64,000 nt of DNA, from positions 293,672 through 357,671 of the forward strand of contig NZ_FQVO01000003.1 of assembly GCF_900129385.1 (NCBI RefSeq). The letters are read 5' to 3'. Shown here piece after piece: positions 63,945-64,000 of this stretch (positions within the stretch are counted from its first letter, which is position 1; each line of letters starts with the position of its first letter). Below the pieces are notes generated by a model, which ran no database searches, had not been told where the DNA came from, and saw nothing but the letters and a program-made list of their open reading frames with translations. Origin of the DNA: Chryseobacterium takakiae. GTDB lineage: Bacteria; Bacteroidota; Bacteroidia; Flavobacteriales; Weeksellaceae. A program made the translations under genes and the position numbers.

Positions 63945-64000
63945 ATTAAAAAAAGTTGTAATATTAGCGAGTATTTTGTATATTTATCTGGTAATCAGTC

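Overview
The window reads as chromosomal DNA of a flavobacterium, most likely Chryseobacterium or a close relative (Weeksellaceae). The evidence is the low-GC coding style, promoters of the Bacteroidota type (TAnnTTTG near -7, TTG near -33) before many genes, few Shine-Dalgarno sequences, two secreted proteins with type IX secretion (T9SS) C-terminal sorting domains, an OMP_b-brl_3 receptor, bacillithiol synthase BshA, a MetH split into two polypeptides, and a DUF6261 gene. No tRNA, rRNA, CRISPR array, prophage or classical insertion sequence was recognised. Gene names rest on reading motifs and family resemblance by eye; no database search was run.

Layout. 1-7.3 kb: the end of a FAD oxidoreductase, a polytopic membrane protein, a secreted GH43 glycosidase, a lipoprotein esterase and a TonB-type outer-membrane receptor with an operator-like palindrome over its promoter. 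7.6-17 kb: housekeeping genes (DUF3817, nadD, recJ, an ABC-F ATPase with one degenerate ATP site, smpB, a highly expressed-looking OmpA protein, YebC, an LpxH-like phosphoesterase and a glycosyltransferase). A 56-residue Cys-rich bacteriocin-like precursor lies at 17.1 kb. 17.3-26.1 kb: GNAT, then a divergent RDD gene facing the membrane cluster SpoIIM-like / DUF4013-like / DUF4129 / DUF4350 / MoxR / DUF58, followed by a NAGPA-like lipoprotein and an OsmC protein. 26.2-30.7 kb: a T9SS cargo protein and a GH63-like glucosidase.

30.9-41.6 kb is a methionine operon behind a SAM-I riboswitch: MetX-like acyltransferase, ACT-homoserine dehydrogenase, a sulfhydrylase, the MetH homocysteine domain, a fatty acid desaturase, MetH pterin/cobalamin/activation domains, a free-standing EF-Tu domain-III protein, and metF. 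The MetH C-terminal polypeptide carries an in-frame DUF559 (Vsr-like PD-(D/E)xK nuclease) domain of about 160 residues, bounded by GC-rich hairpins, exactly in the linker between the Cap and cobalamin domains. This looks like a mobile nuclease element living inside an essential-pathway enzyme and is the most striking observation in the window.

41.6-64 kb: a GNAT-like protein, folE, cysS, a second T9SS cargo protein, malQ with two CBM20 domains, two small secreted proteins separated by a duplicated terminator-leader segment, ferritin, a RecB/AddA-like helicase-nuclease, two tandem carboxypeptidase-regulatory-like proteins, GNAT, PspC and DUF2851 genes, a DUF6261 gene preceded by three 42-bp GC-rich repeats and followed by 21-bp tandem repeats, bshA, a GH3 enzyme and a small lipoprotein. 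Several intergenic hairpins recur with the same core sequence at distant places, which suggests families of repeated terminators.
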